NCBI GenBank assembly: GCA_030747575.1
Contig: JASLKI010000139.1
Location: 1 to 8,472 of the forward strand
From: Verrucomicrobiota bacterium
Lineage (GTDB): Bacteria; Verrucomicrobiota; Verrucomicrobiia; Limisphaerales; UBA1096
DNA: 8,472 nucleotides
Direction of reading: 5' to 3'
Part shown: positions 6,475-8,472 of the stretch, in pieces
How positions within the stretch are numbered: the first letter of the stretch is position 1
Layout of the letters: each line of letters opens with the position of its first letter
Notes under the pieces: model-generated
The model's input: the letters and a program-made list of their open reading frames with translations, nothing else
What the model was told of the DNA's origin: nothing
Databases searched by the model: none
Made by a program: the position numbers and the translations under genes

Positions 6475-8427
6475 ATGAGTAACGATTCCAAATCCAAGGT
6501 TTTCCCGCCCACCGCCGAGGCATCCGCCAACGCGCACATCTCCTCCCTCAAACAGTATCGCGAGCTGTACGACCGCTCAATCAACGACCCCGAGGGCTTC
6601 TGGACCGAGCACGCCGAGCGTCTGCATTGGAACGAGAAATGGCACACGCTTTGCGAGTCCGATTACGACAAGGCCAACATACGCTGGTTCATCGGTGGAA
6701 AACTCAACGCCTGTTACAACTGCGTTGACCGCCACGTGAATGACGGTCACGGCGACGACACCGCGCTGATTTGGGAGGGCAACGACCCGAATGAAAGCCG
6801 CACCTACACTTACACCGAGTTGCAGGCCGAAGTACAGAAGGCAGCCAACGCGCTGAAAGACCTCGGCTTGGCCAAGGGCGATCGCGTTTGCATTTACATG
6901 CAGATGATTCCCGAGTTGACGATCGCGATGCTGGCGTGTGCGCGCATCGGCGTGGTGCACTCGATCGTGTTTGGAGCATTCAGTGCCGACAGCCTTGTCA
7001 CCCGCATCAACGACTCCGAGTGCAAGGCTATCATCACGCAGGACACCGGCGTGCGCGGCACGAAACTCGACATCCCAATGAAGGCCAACGCCGACAAGGC
7101 TGTCGAGAGCACGCCGTCGATCGAGAAGATTCTCGTCGTCAAGCGCACTGGCTCCGGTGTCGCCATGGCCAACGAACGCGACGTGTGGTGGCACGACGCC
7201 CTTGAGGCCGCCGAGCCCGTTTGCGCCCCCGAGCCGATGGATGCCGAAGATCCGCTGTTCATCCTCTACACCTCTGGCAGCACCGGCAAGCCGAAGGGCG
7301 TGCTGCACACTACCGGAGGCTATCTCACCTACGCCGCGACAACGCATCATTATGTTTTTGATTATCATCCCGGCGACGTTTACTGGTGCACGGCCGACAT
7401 CGGCTGGGTCACCGGCCACTCGTACATCGTTTACGGACCGATGGCCAACCGCGCAATCACGATGATGTTCGAGGGCGTGCCGAACTACCCCGACTTCGGT
7501 CGGTTTTGGCAGATCGTGGCCAAGCACAAGGTCAATATTTTCTACACAGCTCCCACCGCTCTCCGCGCGTTGATGAAGGAGGGCGACGCTTGGCCAAGCG
7601 CGCACGACCTCTCCAGCCTCCGACTGCTCGGCACCGTCGGCGAACCGATCAAGGAGCCGGAATGGAACTGGTACAACACAGTCATCGGCAAGGAACGCTG
7701 CCCCATCGTCGATACGTGGTGGCAGACCGAGACCGGCGGTATCCTCATCACGCCACTGCCTGGAGCGACGCCCACCAAGCCCGGCTCCGCCACCCTGCCG
7801 TTCTTCGGCGTCAAGCCGGCATTGGTCGACGACGAAGGCAACGTGATCGAGGGCAACGGCGTCGCCGGGAACCTCTGCGTGCTCGAGACGTGGCCCGGCC
7901 AAATGAGCACAATTTACGGTGATCAACAGCGGTTTTTTGACACGTATTTCTCGAGGTTCCCCGGCAAATATTTCAGCGGTGACGGCTGCCGCCGCGATGA
8001 CGACGGCTACTACTGGATTACCGGCCGCGTGGACGACGTTATCATTGTCAGCGGCCACAACCTCGGCACCGCCGAAATCGAGGGCGCCATCGGCGGCCAC
8101 CCGGCTGTAGCTGAGGCCGCCGTCGTCGGCTACGAGCATGACATCAAGGGCAACGCCATTTACGCCTACGTCACGCTCAAAACCGGGCAGGAAGTTACTG
8201 GCACAATGAGTGCCGAGATCGTGAAGCACGTCCGCGCCGACATCGGCCCGCACGCTTCGCCGGAGAAAATTCAATTCACCCCCGGCCTGCCCAAGACGCG
8301 AAGCGGCAAAATCATGCGCCGTATCCTCCGGAAAATCGCCGAGGGCCAAATGGACAGCCTCGGCGACACCAGCACCCTCGCCGACCCCGCCGTCGTCGAG
8401 TCCCTAGTCGCCGGCCGAATCGAATAA
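6475..8427 (+). CDS. acs: Acetyl-CoA synthetase, AMP-forming
   Basis: Acs makes acetyl-CoA from acetate, ATP and CoA through acetyl-AMP, allowing growth on or recovery of acetate. The 650-aa length equals the family norm. Seen in order: N-terminal [17 protein letters not shown], the phosphate loop [11 protein letters not shown] (265-275), [10 protein letters not shown] (413-422), TGRVDD (516-521, with hinge Asp520) and the C-terminal [11 protein letters not shown] with catalytic Lys612, the residue whose acetylation switches Acs off in Salmonella (Lys609). The acetate pocket is intact (Val312, Thr313, Val388, Trp416), which favours acetate over longer acids. CoA-site Arg587 matches Salmonella Arg584. 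One oddity: SGHRLGT of most Acs proteins reads SGHNLGT, so Asn529 replaces the ATP-site Arg526. The ATG at 6475 has no clear SD. It is monocistronic as far as visible, and divergent from the small TM gene. Confidence 0.97.
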   Translation: MSNDSKSKVFPPTAEASANAHISSLKQYRELYDRSINDPEGFWTEHAERLHWNEKWHTLCESDYDKANIRWFIGGKLNACYNCVDRHVNDGHGDDTALIWEGNDPNESRTYTYTELQAEVQKAANALKDLGLAKGDRVCIYMQMIPELTIAMLACARIGVVHSIVFGAFSADSLVTRINDSECKAIITQDTGVRGTKLDIPMKANADKAVESTPSIEKILVVKRTGSGVAMANERDVWWHDALEAAEPVCAPEPMDAEDPLFILYTSGSTGKPKGVLHTTGGYLTYAATTHHYVFDYHPGDVYWCTADIGWVTGHSYIVYGPMANRAITMMFEGVPNYPDFGRFWQIVAKHKVNIFYTAPTALRALMKEGDAWPSAHDLSSLRLLGTVGEPIKEPEWNWYNTVIGKERCPIVDTWWQTETGGILITPLPGATPTKPGSATLPFFGVKPALVDDEGNVIEGNGVAGNLCVLETWPGQMSTIYGDQQRFFDTYFSRFPGKYFSGDGCRRDDDGYYWITGRVDDVIIVSGHNLGTAEIEGAIGGHPAVAEAAVVGYEHDIKGNAIYAYVTLKTGQEVTGTMSAEIVKHVRADIGPHASPEKIQFTPGLPKTRSGKIMRRILRKIAEGQMDSLGDTSTLADPAVVESLVAGRIE

Positions 8428-8447
8428 AGTTCCGAGCAAGAACAGGA

Positions 8448-8472
8448 CACGGATTCGGTGATTTCGTGCTTT
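8448..8472 (+). terminator. Weak candidate intrinsic terminator after acs
   Basis: Twenty bases beyond the acs stop, CACGGA (8448-8453) can pair with TTTCGTG (8463-8468, with one G-U) around a 9-nt loop, followed by CTTT at the window edge. The stem is only six pairs and the T tract is cut by the end of the sequence, so this is a possibility, not a firm call. Confidence 0.2.

Noticed and set aside
6093..6482. 129-codon plus-strand frame overlapping the small TM gene
   Set aside because: Its composition is Pro/Lys/Ser-rich with no domain, it runs into the acs start, and the opposite-strand frame has membrane segments and operon-like spacing.
6577..8349. 590-codon open frame antisense to acs
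   Set aside because: It lies wholly opposite a full-length, clearly functional acs gene, has no recognisable motif, and is the usual by-product of GC-rich third positions.
1..8472. CRISPR, insertion sequence, phage, tRNA or rRNA content
   Set aside because: I saw no repeat-spacer periodicity, transposase or integrase motif, cloverleaf or rRNA-like segment on either strand.

Overview
The window (8,472 bp, roughly 58-60% GC by eye) looks like chromosomal DNA of a Gram-negative bacterium of the Planctomycetota-Verrucomicrobiota-Chlamydiota group, most likely Verrucomicrobiota. That is an inference from several things together: an HPr carrying both its histidine and serine phosphosites but with no PTS genes beside it, a secreted BNR/Asp-box sialidase-like protein of a type common in that group, a periplasmic YceI protein, a tRNA-dependent amidotransferase operon, and mostly weak Shine-Dalgarno sequences. 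No 16S gene or other decisive marker is present.

Layout. (1) Positions 56-3538, minus strand: a compact operon transcribed HPr (ptsH-like) -> gatC -> gatA -> gatB. GatCAB converts misacylated Glu-tRNA(Gln) and/or Asp-tRNA(Asn) to the correct aminoacyl-tRNA. The gatC/gatA and gatA/gatB junctions are both TGATG stop/start overlaps. (2) 3539-3719: a divergent intergenic region. (3) 3720-4844, plus strand: a secreted beta-propeller sialidase-like protein. (4) 4843-5007, plus strand: a start-less reading frame that encodes one and a half tetratricopeptide (TPR) repeats with canonical spacing. It reads as the 3' remnant of a lost TPR gene and contains two perfect palindromes. (5) 5015-6451, minus strand: a probable three-gene unit of a small two-TM protein, a YceI-family protein and ApaG. 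(6) 6475-8427, plus strand: a full-length AMP-forming acetyl-CoA synthetase, head-to-head with the small TM gene and only 23 bp from it.

Most of the window is ordinary housekeeping and envelope gene content. I found no CRISPR array, phage, transposon or defence system. The observations most worth a second look are the hidden TPR remnant, an Asn in place of a normally conserved ATP-site Arg in the acetyl-CoA synthetase, and the recurrent palindromic octamer TTGGCCAA with its longer palindromic extensions.
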